Assembly (NCBI GenBank): GCA_030592655.1
Contig: JAUVIQ010000085.1
Location: forward strand, 1 to 11,412
Length of the DNA: 11,412 nucleotides
Direction of reading: 5' to 3'
Source of the DNA: Planctomycetales bacterium
GTDB lineage: Bacteria; Planctomycetota; Phycisphaerae; SM23-33
Shown piece after piece: positions 1 to 7,252 of the stretch. The notes under the pieces are model-generated. The model was not told the DNA's origin. It did no database searches and saw nothing but the letters and a program-made list of their open reading frames with translations. Within the stretch, counting starts at the first letter, position 1; each line of letters begins with the position of its first letter. A program made the translations under genes and the position numbers.

Positions 1-1
1 G

Positions 2-238
2 ACGGGAGTGAGTTTCGACTTCCAAAAGATGACCCTATCGACCAGCAGCGAGTCAAGCCAGTGGTGGGCCAGTATGGCTATTGCGGTGATGTTCGGGTTG
101 GGTTTTGCGACGGTGCTGACGCTGATCGTCGTACCGACGCTGTATGTAACGCTTTACCGTGCGGCTGCTCATTTCGGTCTGGGCGGAATTCAAAAACCCG
201 AAGAAGAACACGCCGATCACGTCAAGTCGCTGTATTGA
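2..238 (+). CDS. RND efflux transporter permease, C-terminal fragment
   Basis: This is the last 78 residues of a protein whose start lies upstream of the window; the frame is open from base 2. The visible part matches the end of HAE1/AcrB-type inner-membrane RND permeases: the segment SSQWWASMAIAVMFGLGFAT, then a hydrophobic stretch TVLTLIVVPTLYVTLY forming the last transmembrane helix, then a short charged cytoplasmic tail (KPEEEHADHVK). In the family this subunit uses the proton gradient to pump drugs or other small molecules out through a periplasmic adaptor and an outer-membrane channel. The GTG at base 8 is an internal valine, not a start. It has no evident functional tie to the polysaccharide genes downstream and probably ends a separate efflux operon. 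The substrate cannot be judged from this fragment. Confidence 0.85.
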   Translation, partial: TGVSFDFQKMTLSTSSESSQWWASMAIAVMFGLGFATVLTLIVVPTLYVTLYRAAAHFGLGGIQKPEEEHADHVKSLY

Positions 239-268
239 CTCGTTTATAAGCCTGTTCTGAAAAAGCGG

Positions 269-297
269 TGGAAAAATCAGCGGCGGGGCGATAAAAT
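269..297 (+). promoter_or_regulatory. Possible sigma-70-like promoter before the WecA-type transferase gene
   Basis: TGGAAA (269-274) and TAAAAT (292-297) are separated by 17 bases. This gives 4/6 and 5/6 matches to the -35 and -10 consensus. The predicted transcript would start near 304, about 44 bases before the ATG at 348. It lies in the 109-base gap after the efflux gene, which otherwise shows nothing recognisable. Prediction by eye only. Confidence 0.35.
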
Positions 298-347
298 GCC
301 GGGCGGACGAGAACTCTTGTCGCCTCGCGTTGCTCTGGAAATGACAT

Positions 348-1505
348 ATGGCTGTTATGTTTTCACCGATGGAAGTTCTGGATGGCATCTGGCCTCTGGC
401 AATACTTGCCTATGTCGTCAGCGTACTGCTTACGCCGGTGGTGCGATGGATTGCCTACCGCGCCAAAATAGTTGATCGACCTGATGACCTGCTCAAGCCT
501 CACAGCCGGCCTATTGCATACCTCGGCGGCGTGGCGGTTTGCATAGGTTTTTTGGTTGCCCTGACCGTCGGCGCTGTTCTTTATCCAAACGTCCGGACAC
601 TGGCGATTGTGGTCGGCGTTGCCACTGTTGTTATCACGCTGACGGGCCTGCTGGACGACCTGCTGGACCTGAAACCGATGCACAAGGTAGCAGGTCAGGT
701 AGTAGCAGCGGGGATACTGTTCGCAGGATTATGCACGCAAGGCATCCATATCTCGGCTGCGGGGATGTTCCTGGCTCCATTTGGACTGGAAGCACCGGAT
801 TGGTTGGCTGCGGTTTTCTCTGCCTGTTTAACCATGGTCGTGGTGATAGCGGCCTGCAACGCGACAAACCTGTTGGACGGACTGGACGGACTGGCCGGGG
901 GGGTTACGGGCATCATCGCATTGGGGTTCGTTGGTCTGACGGTGTATCTTGCCTGTTACGGGCATCACCTTGACCCCGACAGGTTCCGTGTGATCCTTTG
1001 CCTGACAATGGCCGGGGCGGTGCTGGGATTCCTTCCGTACAACATTTACCCGGCGAGCATCTTTCTTGGCGATGCCGGTTCGATGCTGCTGGGGTTCTTC
1101 GTCGCGACAATAATTATGCTGTTTGGGCTGGAGGGTACAGGACGATGGTTCCTTGCTGCCTGCGTGATTTTCGGACTTCCGATTATTGACACTGCCCTGG
1201 CGGTTGTGCGACGGGTCATTTCCGGTGTGAACATCTTTACCGGCGACCGGAGCCACCTCTACGACCAACTGGTCGATCGCGGTATGAGCGTCAAGAAGGT
1301 CGTCGTGCTGTTCTACGCACTGGCGGTATTCGCAGCGGCACTGGGGGTCTGCCAGGCGATATTTATGCGGGCAAGGCACGCGCTGATAATGGATTTGGGC
1401 ATACTGGCTGCCGTTGCGATTATTTTCGCCAAAATGGGAATGTTCCGCCCCGGCAACCACCATACACCTCGCATCACCGACGAAAGCGGACAGGAACAGG
1501 AATAG
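348..1505 (+). CDS. WecA/MraY-family polyprenyl-phosphate HexNAc-1-phosphate transferase
   Basis: A 385-residue polytopic membrane protein of the MraY/WecA/TagO family (glycosyltransferase family 4 in some annotation schemes). These enzymes transfer a HexNAc-1-phosphate from a UDP-sugar to undecaprenyl phosphate on the cytoplasmic face, starting a glycan repeat unit. Family motifs appear in order: DDLLDLKP (103-110, the Mg-binding Asp pair), NATNLLDGLDGLAGG (171-185), FLGDAGS (239-245), DTALAVVRR (281-289) and GDRSHLYDQLVDRG (299-312). The last replaces the HxHH motif typical of WecA/TagO. About ten or eleven hydrophobic helices are visible and the C-terminal tail (from about 368) is charged. 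The ATG at 348 has GGAA (337-340) seven bases upstream. The enzyme most likely primes the EPS or surface glycan built by the neighbouring genes; UDP-GlcNAc is the likely donor, though GalNAc-type substrates or peptidoglycan precursors cannot be excluded. It converges on wecB with 7 bases between stop codons. Confidence 0.9.
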   Translation: MAVMFSPMEVLDGIWPLAILAYVVSVLLTPVVRWIAYRAKIVDRPDDLLKPHSRPIAYLGGVAVCIGFLVALTVGAVLYPNVRTLAIVVGVATVVITLTGLLDDLLDLKPMHKVAGQVVAAGILFAGLCTQGIHISAAGMFLAPFGLEAPDWLAAVFSACLTMVVVIAACNATNLLDGLDGLAGGVTGIIALGFVGLTVYLACYGHHLDPDRFRVILCLTMAGAVLGFLPYNIYPASIFLGDAGSMLLGFFVATIIMLFGLEGTGRWFLAACVIFGLPIIDTALAVVRRVISGVNIFTGDRSHLYDQLVDRGMSVKKVVVLFYALAVFAAALGVCQAIFMRARHALIMDLGILAAVAIIFAKMGMFRPGNHHTPRITDESGQEQE

Positions 1506-1512
1506 TCCTTTT

Positions 1513-2604
1513 CTATAATCGTTCAGCCAATATCTTGACGATCCGCTCGGCAGCGTGTCCGTCCCAAAGGTCGGGAATCCGCGATTCGCGCCAATTCCCG
1601 TCGATAACCTGTCGATAAGCGGAGATTATCTTCTCCGGGTCCGTTCCGACAATCTGATTGGAACCGATCTCGGCCGTTACAGGCCGCTCGGTATTTTCCC
1701 GCAACGTGATACACGGAACCTTCAGGATGGTGGTCTCTTCCTGAATCCCGCCCGAATCCGTCAATACCAGCCTCGCAGAAGAAGTCAGTTTCAGGAAGTC
1801 CAGGTATCCCACCGGGTCAATCAGTCGCAGGCCTGTCATTGCTTCAACCCGCCCCGCCAGGGATGAATTCGAGAGGTTCTTTCGCGTCCTCGGATGGATT
1901 GGAAAGACAATCGGAAGGTCCTGCTGAATCACCTCCAAGGCGTCGAGTATTCGCCCGAGCACAGCCGGGTCGTCCACATTGGCCGGACGGTGCAGCGTCA
2001 GGACGGCATAAGCACCGGCTGAAAGGTCCAGTTCGTCCAGTATTTTCGATGCGTCCGCCTTTTCCTTGTTCTTCAGGAGCGTGTCGATCATTACATTTCC
2101 GACGATGAAAACCTTCTCGGCAGGCACGCCTTCGCGTTTGAGATTATCGACGCCGCTTTGCTCCGTACAGAACAGCAGGTCGCTTATCGAGTCGGTAAGG
2201 ACGCGATTGATTTCTTCGGGCATGGTCCGGTCGCCGCTTCGCAGACCGGCCTCGACGTGGATGAGTTTGACGCCGAGTTTGACAGCCACCAGCCCGCAGG
2301 CGATGGTGCTGTTGACGTCGCCGACGACAAGAACGGCGTCGGGCTTGTGTTCGAGGACGATCGGCTCGAAGGACTTCATAATCTCGGCAGTCTGGACGGC
2401 ATGGCTGGCAGAGCCCACGCCGAGGTTGATGTCCGGCTCGGGGATACCCAACTGCCGGAAGAACAGGTCGCTCATCCGCTCGTCGTAATGCTGGCCGGTG
2501 TGGACCAGCATAGGCTGGATGGCCGATGCGGCCTTGTATGCCGCCATCAGCGGGGCAATCTTCATAAAATTAGGACGAGCGCCGACTACGTTGATAATCT
2601 TCAT
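1513..2604 (-). CDS. wecB: UDP-N-acetylglucosamine 2-epimerase (non-hydrolysing)
   Basis: A 363-residue cytoplasmic enzyme of normal length for the WecB/MnaA family, which interconverts UDP-GlcNAc and UDP-ManNAc for surface polysaccharides. It has the two-domain GT-B-like fold signatures: VVGARPNFMKIAPL (7-20) with Arg10, HTGQHYDERMSDLFF (35-49), GDVNST (95-100) with the catalytic-type Asp96, HVEAGLRSGDRTMPEEINR (116-134) with Glu118 and Glu131, TLHRPANVD (203-211) with His205, PIHPRTRKNL (235-244), TDSGGIQEE (282-290) and RENTERP (302-308). A strong ribosome site (reverse complement of 2611-2618, AGGAAGGA) lies six bases before the ATG. No UDP-ManNAc dehydrogenase (WecC) is beside it, so the direct product here may be ManNAc itself or a derivative made by distant genes. 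It is transcribed away from the PEP-CTERM gene and towards the transferase gene. Confidence 0.96.
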   Translation of the reverse strand: MKIINVVGARPNFMKIAPLMAAYKAASAIQPMLVHTGQHYDERMSDLFFRQLGIPEPDINLGVGSASHAVQTAEIMKSFEPIVLEHKPDAVLVVGDVNSTIACGLVAVKLGVKLIHVEAGLRSGDRTMPEEINRVLTDSISDLLFCTEQSGVDNLKREGVPAEKVFIVGNVMIDTLLKNKEKADASKILDELDLSAGAYAVLTLHRPANVDDPAVLGRILDALEVIQQDLPIVFPIHPRTRKNLSNSSLAGRVEAMTGLRLIDPVGYLDFLKLTSSARLVLTDSGGIQEETTILKVPCITLRENTERPVTAEIGSNQIVGTDPEKIISAYRQVIDGNWRESRIPDLWDGHAAERIVKILAERL

Positions 2605-2647
2605 GCTTTTTCCTTCCTGTCCGGCTAGGGCACGACTCTATATCGTC

Positions 2648-2653
2648 ATTATA
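2648..2653 (-). promoter_or_regulatory. wecB: Possible -10 element for wecB
   Basis: Read on the minus strand this is a perfect TATAAT, about 44 bases before the wecB ATG. No convincing -35 hexamer is found 16-18 bases upstream, so any promoter here may need an activator or be weak. Confidence 0.3.
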
Positions 2654-2676
2654 AGCCCACCTGTAAAGATTTCTCT

Positions 2677-2708
2677 TTGACGGGCCGGAAAGTTGTGATA
2701 CGCTCACA
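2677..2708 (+). promoter_or_regulatory. Possible promoter and overlapping inverted repeat before the PEP-CTERM gene
   Basis: TTGACG (2677-2682) is followed after 16 bases by TACGCT (2699-2704), preceded by an extended -10 TG at 2696-2697. The -10 overlaps an inverted repeat, TGTGA (2694-2698) and TCACA (2704-2708) with a 5-base spacer. That resembles a CRP/FNR-family half-site pair but is one base short of the usual 6-base spacing. Such an operator would sit where a repressor blocks RNA polymerase. Both elements are short enough to occur by chance. Confidence 0.3.
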
Positions 2709-2736
2709 GTGCTCCTGCTCATCCGTATCGACTGTC

Positions 2737-2744
2737 AAAGGAGG
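2737..2744 (+). promoter_or_regulatory. Strong Shine-Dalgarno site fixing a GTG start
   Basis: AAAGGAGG lies eight bases before GTG 2753. It settles the non-ATG start of the PEP-CTERM protein, which then begins directly with a good signal peptide. Confidence 0.85.
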
Positions 2745-2752
2745 CAGAACCA

Positions 2753-3502
2753 GTGTCGGGGTCGGGAATTGTACGAGGGGCGTTTATATTCGGCTTGCTG
2801 ATCTGGATGGTTTGCTCGCAGACGGCTTCAGCCGAGACGTATATTCTCTACGCTGACGTGAGCGTGGGCGTAAAATTCGATTCTGACAACACCTCTACCC
2901 CAAGCCAGCCCTGCACGATAACCAGCCCCCCTACTGATTCTCAGACAGATTACATGCTTGTCCGGTTCGATTTTACGGGCTGGCAGAGTGATACAATCGT
3001 CTCAAGTGCCGGGTTGCGTCTCACCAGGTCCGGTGGCCAGAACCCAAGCCCTTATATCGTCTATGCTTACGGATTTTGCGGCAGCAACACGGATTGGTAT
3101 CTCGCCCCACAGAACGCGACGGGACTTTGGCAATACTACGATAGCGGTGGCGACGACGATATTCCCTGGAAGAACAGCTCGGGCCAAGCCGATACTATTG
3201 AGAATGCGGATTATTGGCTTGGCGACAGCGGCGGCACCTGGGATGGGGAAACTCTGGAAATTTCGCTCAATGCCGCCAAGGTGCAAAACTGGATCGCCGG
3301 CGTGACGCCTAATAATGGGCTGAGGCTTCAGAGCAATAAGACTTCGGTTCCTTATTTTTACGGCAGCGGCGCGGCGAACGCGGCGGACCGCCCGGCTTTG
3401 ATTATCGAGGCGGATGCCCCCGAACCGGCCGGCCTTGTACTACTGACCGTTGGCGCAATCGGCCTGCTCGCCAAACGCCGCCACAGACGAATTGGATGGT
3501 AG
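2753..3502 (+). CDS. PEP-CTERM sorting domain protein with DNRLRE-like body
   Basis: A 249-residue exported protein. It begins at GTG with a near-perfect ribosome site. Residues 1-28 form a signal peptide (basic R8, hydrophobic core 10-20, likely cleavage after ASA at 26-28). The C-terminus is a textbook PEP-CTERM tail: PEP at 223-225, a hydrophobic helix at about 226-240, then KRRHRR (241-246). In the known system an exosortase cleaves near PEP, and such proteins are tied to EPS production and biofilm matrix. The middle (about 29-220) is Ser/Thr/Asn/Gly-rich and beta-rich in character. It contains a YMLVRFDFTGW...SAGLRL stretch (67-90) and a late NGLRLQS...RPALIIE stretch (188-219), resembling DNRLRE/CBM96-type domains of secreted carbohydrate-associated proteins; that domain call is tentative. 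Two cysteines (53 and 109) could pair after export. The gene stands alone, divergent from wecB and convergent with the minus-strand set. Its likely role is an extracellular matrix or cell-surface protein working with the polysaccharide made here (inference). Confidence 0.88.
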   Translation: MSGSGIVRGAFIFGLLIWMVCSQTASAETYILYADVSVGVKFDSDNTSTPSQPCTITSPPTDSQTDYMLVRFDFTGWQSDTIVSSAGLRLTRSGGQNPSPYIVYAYGFCGSNTDWYLAPQNATGLWQYYDSGGDDDIPWKNSSGQADTIENADYWLGDSGGTWDGETLEISLNAAKVQNWIAGVTPNNGLRLQSNKTSVPYFYGSGAANAADRPALIIEADAPEPAGLVLLTVGAIGLLAKRRHRRIGW

Positions 3503-3587
3503 CGACGTTATATGGGCAATATTTTCCACTATGAATTTCACCGGTAATATACTGCCGGGCGTGTTAATCAATTGGCGGTGGTATAAG

Positions 3588-4952
3588 CTAACCTGCGTGG
3601 TGAAAGCGTTCGGCATGAATTTTGTCCAGCATTTCAGCCAAGCGTTCCGTAAGATAGCGACGAGTGTATTGCGCCATTTCCGGTAACGGGGCTGGTGGAT
3701 CGAGATGTTGTTGCTTTCGGAACACGATTAGAGCGTCCAATACGATGCGTGCGGCGCCTTCGGCGTCGTTGCAGTCTGCGCACGGGACGCCCACGGATAT
3801 CAGTTTGTCGGCCATATGTCCATTGGGCACAACAGCCAGGATATACCTGCGAGCGGCAAGGTACTCGTAGAACTTTGTTGGAATGGCTACGTTTTCAAAC
3901 TTCGGTCCACCGATGAGCAGGGCAATGTGGCTACGACCAAGCTCCTTTAGCGCGGCGGCATAATCCAGTCTTGACTTCAAGTCAAAAAATTCCGTCACTC
4001 CGGCCTTGTCGATCTCCCTGGCGAAGGCATCGGCTCCGGAGCCAATGAATCGCACACGTATCTCTCCCTTGCCAATTAGTCCCCGCTGCTTGAGAATCCT
4101 GATGCCTTCGATTATCGCTGTAGGCTTGCGATCAGAGGTCAGGCTTCCGAGATACGTCATTGTCATCGGGTATTGGGGCTGCGGTGAGGGCAAGTTCGTG
4201 AAATCGTCTTCATCGAATCCGTTCGCAAGGGTCAGGAACTTGCCCTGCGGCTGGTCCGGGTAAGCCGCACGATACACCTCGGTGAGCGGGTCAGTGACTT
4301 GAAGTACCCGCTCAGCCATGGTGACCCATTTACGTTCCCATCTTGTGAACAGCCAACGTTGCAGGACGAACGGATATTCCTGAACTCCACCCTGCATCCA
4401 GGGATCTCGGAAATCCATGATCCACGGCAATCGCGTGAATTTTTTGACATATGCGGCGACAACGTGATCCGACCAGGGATTTCCGGTGCTGTACAACGCA
4501 TCACAGGACCTGGCTAGCGCCAGTGCCTTTCGTATAGCGGGGGGAATCCATGTTGATTGGCGATCCGGCCAGTAGGTCAACGTTCGAAGCAACAGGGACA
4601 GGGTAGAGCCGCGAGCGAGTATATCGAGGCCGGAGGTCCCTCTGGACTCCGGATGCTTTTCTTGAGCAGAGCCCTTCTTAAGCAGGTGTTTTGTCCTGCT
4701 CGCAGCGGACCGCAGTTCGGCGGCAGTTTTAACGAGCCAAGGATGAAATCTGTCCAAGCCGATTCTGTGTACTTCTGTTTCCGGCGGAATCTCGCCATGT
4801 GGATCGGGCCCCATATGCAGCTTCGGCTCATGTGTGAGGACGACTGGTTGCCAGCCGAACTGCCGGAGATACTTACAGAACTTGAGAGTGCGCATCCGAC
4901 CCACCCCCTCGTCGGGCGGAAAGTGATACGCGACCATCAATAATCTTTTCAT
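3588..4952 (-). CDS. Glycosyltransferase, GT4-like (GT-B fold)
   Basis: A 454-residue cytoplasmic or membrane-associated glycosyltransferase. The N-terminus shows the acceptor-domain signature YHFPPDEGVGRMR (9-21), followed by TLKFCKYLRQFGWQPVVLT (22-40), typical of a GT4-related group in EPS loci. Further landmarks are MDFRDPW (179-185), NGFDEDDF (244-251), TYLGSL (266-271) opening the C-terminal nucleotide-sugar domain, and IPTKFYEYLAARRYILA (357-373), which corresponds to the donor-binding EX7E region, here in a variant form. It has no long transmembrane segment. Family members transfer a sugar from an NDP-sugar to a lipid-linked acceptor with retention; donor and linkage cannot be read from sequence. 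It is the third gene of the minus-strand set, starting nine bases after the flippase stop, with only a weak GAG-type ribosome site, so translation is probably coupled. The 85-base gap to the convergent PEP-CTERM gene holds no clear terminator hairpin. Confidence 0.88.
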   Translation of the reverse strand: MKRLLMVAYHFPPDEGVGRMRTLKFCKYLRQFGWQPVVLTHEPKLHMGPDPHGEIPPETEVHRIGLDRFHPWLVKTAAELRSAASRTKHLLKKGSAQEKHPESRGTSGLDILARGSTLSLLLRTLTYWPDRQSTWIPPAIRKALALARSCDALYSTGNPWSDHVVAAYVKKFTRLPWIMDFRDPWMQGGVQEYPFVLQRWLFTRWERKWVTMAERVLQVTDPLTEVYRAAYPDQPQGKFLTLANGFDEDDFTNLPSPQPQYPMTMTYLGSLTSDRKPTAIIEGIRILKQRGLIGKGEIRVRFIGSGADAFAREIDKAGVTEFFDLKSRLDYAAALKELGRSHIALLIGGPKFENVAIPTKFYEYLAARRYILAVVPNGHMADKLISVGVPCADCNDAEGAARIVLDALIVFRKQQHLDPPAPLPEMAQYTRRYLTERLAEMLDKIHAERFHHAG

Positions 4953-4961
4953 CTCGTTCTC

Positions 4962-6473
4962 TCAGTCATCCCTTTTGGGGCGTTTGTGGAAAACATTAGC
5001 CGCTCGCCGCAACGATCCCATGGCAAAGTTCACGTCGCGTTCGGTGAACACGTCGAATCGTCGGGCGATGACGCAATAGATTGCACCGAAGACCAAAAGC
5101 ATGGCCGGTAGTTTAACGGGAATCGGCATAGGCAGCCAGCGCATCGCAAAGGCGGGTATCGCTGCAAAGAGCATGATCAGACCGGTTTTGAACAGATGTC
5201 GTATGGGAATCAATCGCAATACGGGACGCTTGGTAACGTGTGAGATCAAGCCGATTAGTACGAAGGTACTGATGGCCATCCCAAACACCGTTCCTATCGC
5301 CGGGCCGGCAAAGCTCCATATGGTGCCTCGGCCGAAATGAACAATCACCAGAGTAATCACCACGTTGACCGCCAGAGCCGCTGCTGCCGCCACAATCTCC
5401 AGCCTATTGCGCCCCACCGCGCGAAGAATCGTGCCGAAATATGCTATCCTCAAGAACAGGGCGAAACAGTAAATACCGAACGGAACAGCGCTTATGAGGT
5501 ATTTCGGGCCGTATAGAAGAACCATCACGTAGTCTGGGCAGAGCAGGAAAAACCCCACCACTGGAAAAACAAAAGCTGCCCCCTTACAGGCAGCGGTCCG
5601 CCACAAGTCAAGCATCTGGTTCGTCTTTCCATTGGCGGCCAGCTTGCTCATCTCAGGTGTTATTGAATGTGAAAGACTGATGATTACAAGCATCACGAAC
5701 GGTATCTGGATGGCGCCATTTGCATATTCAGCGAACTTCTTTGTGTCAAAGTAAACGGAGATGACGGCCTTGTCGAACTGGAGGCTCAATTGACCGACTA
5801 TAACGGCCGCCAAAAGGGGCCAGGTGTAGGAGAATTGTCGGCGCACGTTGACCCAAGCGATCCCCGCGAAGCTTATGCCGACACTCTTTTGCAGCAGGCA
5901 GATTCCAACGGCGGCACTGATAAATTCCCACGCGACGACAGATACGATTACCCAATGAATGTCCATTCTCATTGTAAATGGCAATACGATGCAGGTGCTT
6001 CTCCCGATAGCCTGGATCAGGTTGTACACCAACACCAGATGGGCCTTATCCGCGGCGATCAGGGAATTAGGCACAAGGATGGTCACCTGGTTCAGGATCG
6101 CGTAGGGTACCAGAAATATCAGAAGAGAAGTGAGGGTTGGGTTGGACATGGCGGCTGCAATCGGGCGTGAGCTCAGCAGCATGACCAGTCCGATCACAAG
6201 CCCGACGGCAGGGCCGATCAGTAGCGACTGGCCAACGAAAGACTTCCGCTCCAGGTCGGACTGTGAGCGTGGGAGGAAGAAAAGCATGGAGGATGCCAGG
6301 TTCAGCCCCATGATGGCCAGCAGCGTGCGATATACGAAAAATACCTGCCGGTAGGTTCCATATACCTCTTTGCTGAGCAACCTGCTTAGAATGGCGGCTA
6401 CGACCAGCGCGGCTACGTTACTAATGACCGCCCCGGAAGCGACGAACATTGTACGTTTGCGAAGGTCAGGCAT
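4962..6473 (-). CDS. Wzx-type lipid-linked oligosaccharide flippase (MOP superfamily)
   Basis: A 503-residue polytopic membrane protein of the polysaccharide-synthesis (Wzx/MATE-like, MOP) family. These proteins move undecaprenyl-diphosphate-linked repeat units across the inner membrane. The N-terminus RKRTMFVASGAVISNVAALV followed by SRLLSKEVYGTYRQV is the usual family opening (first helix, then the LxxxxYGxYR-type loop). About 12-14 hydrophobic helices run through the protein, and the C-terminal tail is basic (RRAANVFHKRPKRDD). I chose the ATG at 6473 rather than one 57 bases upstream: it has a GAGAGGGG ribosome site (6478-6485, reverse complement) just before it, and the extra 19 residues of the longer form (WVFRAPPRQRLLRPERGN) are arginine-rich and unlike the family. 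It follows the methyltransferase by 102 bases and precedes the GT4 gene by nine, consistent with one operon. The substrate is presumably the repeat unit assembled by the locus. Confidence 0.9.
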   Translation of the reverse strand: MPDLRKRTMFVASGAVISNVAALVVAAILSRLLSKEVYGTYRQVFFVYRTLLAIMGLNLASSMLFFLPRSQSDLERKSFVGQSLLIGPAVGLVIGLVMLLSSRPIAAAMSNPTLTSLLIFLVPYAILNQVTILVPNSLIAADKAHLVLVYNLIQAIGRSTCIVLPFTMRMDIHWVIVSVVAWEFISAAVGICLLQKSVGISFAGIAWVNVRRQFSYTWPLLAAVIVGQLSLQFDKAVISVYFDTKKFAEYANGAIQIPFVMLVIISLSHSITPEMSKLAANGKTNQMLDLWRTAACKGAAFVFPVVGFFLLCPDYVMVLLYGPKYLISAVPFGIYCFALFLRIAYFGTILRAVGRNRLEIVAAAAALAVNVVITLVIVHFGRGTIWSFAGPAIGTVFGMAISTFVLIGLISHVTKRPVLRLIPIRHLFKTGLIMLFAAIPAFAMRWLPMPIPVKLPAMLLVFGAIYCVIARRFDVFTERDVNFAMGSLRRAANVFHKRPKRDD

Positions 6474-6477
6474 GTTT

Positions 6478-6485
6478 CCCCTCTC
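6478..6485 (-). promoter_or_regulatory. Ribosome binding site deciding the flippase start
   Basis: On the minus strand this reads GAGAGGGG, with AAAC between it and ATG 6473. The upstream alternative ATG at 6530 has no comparable site. Confidence 0.7.
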
Positions 6486-6575
6486 TGGACGTAACAATCT
6501 CTGTCGCGGCGGAGCACGAAAAACCCACAATAAGATTTCCGTAAGGGACCAACATAATAATCAAATGAACATTTA

Positions 6576-7238
6576 TCACTGAGGACAACGATCGTATATG
6601 GCCACGAGCCATGGTCGTCGAGGGCGAACCAGCCTGTAAAGGCGACGTATCCAACTGCTTCCGATTCCATAATCTTTGATATACCCGAAGTGCCGCCGCC
6701 ATCCTATCCGATCCGGAAAGGAATCCTCGGAAAACACATGGAGATGTCCGTACATCGGCGTCAGCTTACCGCAGTGGATGCATACAGTCTCCAGTATCCG
6801 CTCTTTATAAGGCACGGAAATGACAACATGGCGATCAGCGCATTGCAGGAGCCGTTCGAAGACGTCAAGCCAGCACGGGATATGTTCCAGGACTTCCAGA
6901 CAGGTAACGAGTTCATATGATTTGGGTTCTGCCTCTAAATCCTCAAGATACCCCGCTTGAACGTGGAGGTTTGGGTATGTTGCCTTGGCCTCCTCGATCC
7001 TTTCCTGTGAAATATCGATTCCCAGGTGGGTTTCAGGTTGGCGGTGTCGGAGCACATAGGCGAGCCAGTGGCCGCGATCACAGCCACAATCCAGCAGCGA
7101 ACGGGTATCCTTGGGAATAAAACGAAGGAGCTGTCGAAACCGGCTCCAATCCCGAGGCTGTAAAGTTCCATATATCTGTCCATCTTCGGTTCTGGCCTCA
7201 TAGACATCTCGATTTGTCAGCAAATCACCCGTCGCCAC
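6576..7238 (-). CDS. Class I SAM-dependent methyltransferase
   Basis: A 220-residue soluble methyltransferase from a GTG start. The SAM-binding motif I is LLDCGCDRG (48-56), a variant of the usual DxGCGxG with Asp-Arg in place of the second Gly-x pair. Next come GIDIS (73-77, acidic end of strand 2), VTCLEVLEHIP (111-121, motif typical of Methyltransf_11/23 proteins) and VVISVPY (138-144). A later stretch, CIHCGKLTPMYGHLHVFSEDSF (153-174), holds a CxxC pair and an HxH, a pattern I associate with small methyltransferases in sugar or glycan clusters; a metal site there is possible but unproven. The start rests on a strong TAAGGAG site seven bases upstream; the longer reading to 7364 has no such site. 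As first gene of the minus-strand set, before the flippase and a glycosyltransferase, it probably methylates a sugar of the repeat unit or caps the chain (inference). The methyl acceptor is unknown. Confidence 0.87.
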   Translation of the reverse strand: MATGDLLTNRDVYEARTEDGQIYGTLQPRDWSRFRQLLRFIPKDTRSLLDCGCDRGHWLAYVLRHRQPETHLGIDISQERIEEAKATYPNLHVQAGYLEDLEAEPKSYELVTCLEVLEHIPCWLDVFERLLQCADRHVVISVPYKERILETVCIHCGKLTPMYGHLHVFSEDSFPDRIGWRRHFGYIKDYGIGSSWIRRLYRLVRPRRPWLVAIYDRCPQ

Positions 7239-7245
7239 AGATTGT

Positions 7246-7252
7246 CTCCTTA
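7246..7252 (-). promoter_or_regulatory. Shine-Dalgarno site fixing the GTG start of the methyltransferase
   Basis: On the minus strand this reads TAAGGAG, seven bases before GTG 7238. It is the best ribosome site in the area and rules against the start 126 bases further upstream. Confidence 0.8.

Noticed and set aside
875..895. Short tandem repeat of GGACGGACT
   Set aside because: It encodes the conserved LDGLDGL motif of the transferase, so the repetition follows from the protein sequence.
828..1463. 211-codon minus-strand ORF inside the WecA-type gene
   Set aside because: It is an antisense shadow of a gene with all family motifs. Its product is His/Gln/Arg-rich with no recognisable domain.
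3503..3587. Bidirectional terminator between the PEP-CTERM gene and the GT4 gene
   Set aside because: Only a 4-pair CCGG/CCGG match with a 10-base spacer is visible and no T-tract follows, so no terminator can be supported.
6474..6530. 19-residue N-terminal extension of the flippase
   Set aside because: It is Arg-rich, without family similarity and lacks a ribosome site, whereas GAGAGGGG sits before the internal ATG at 6473.
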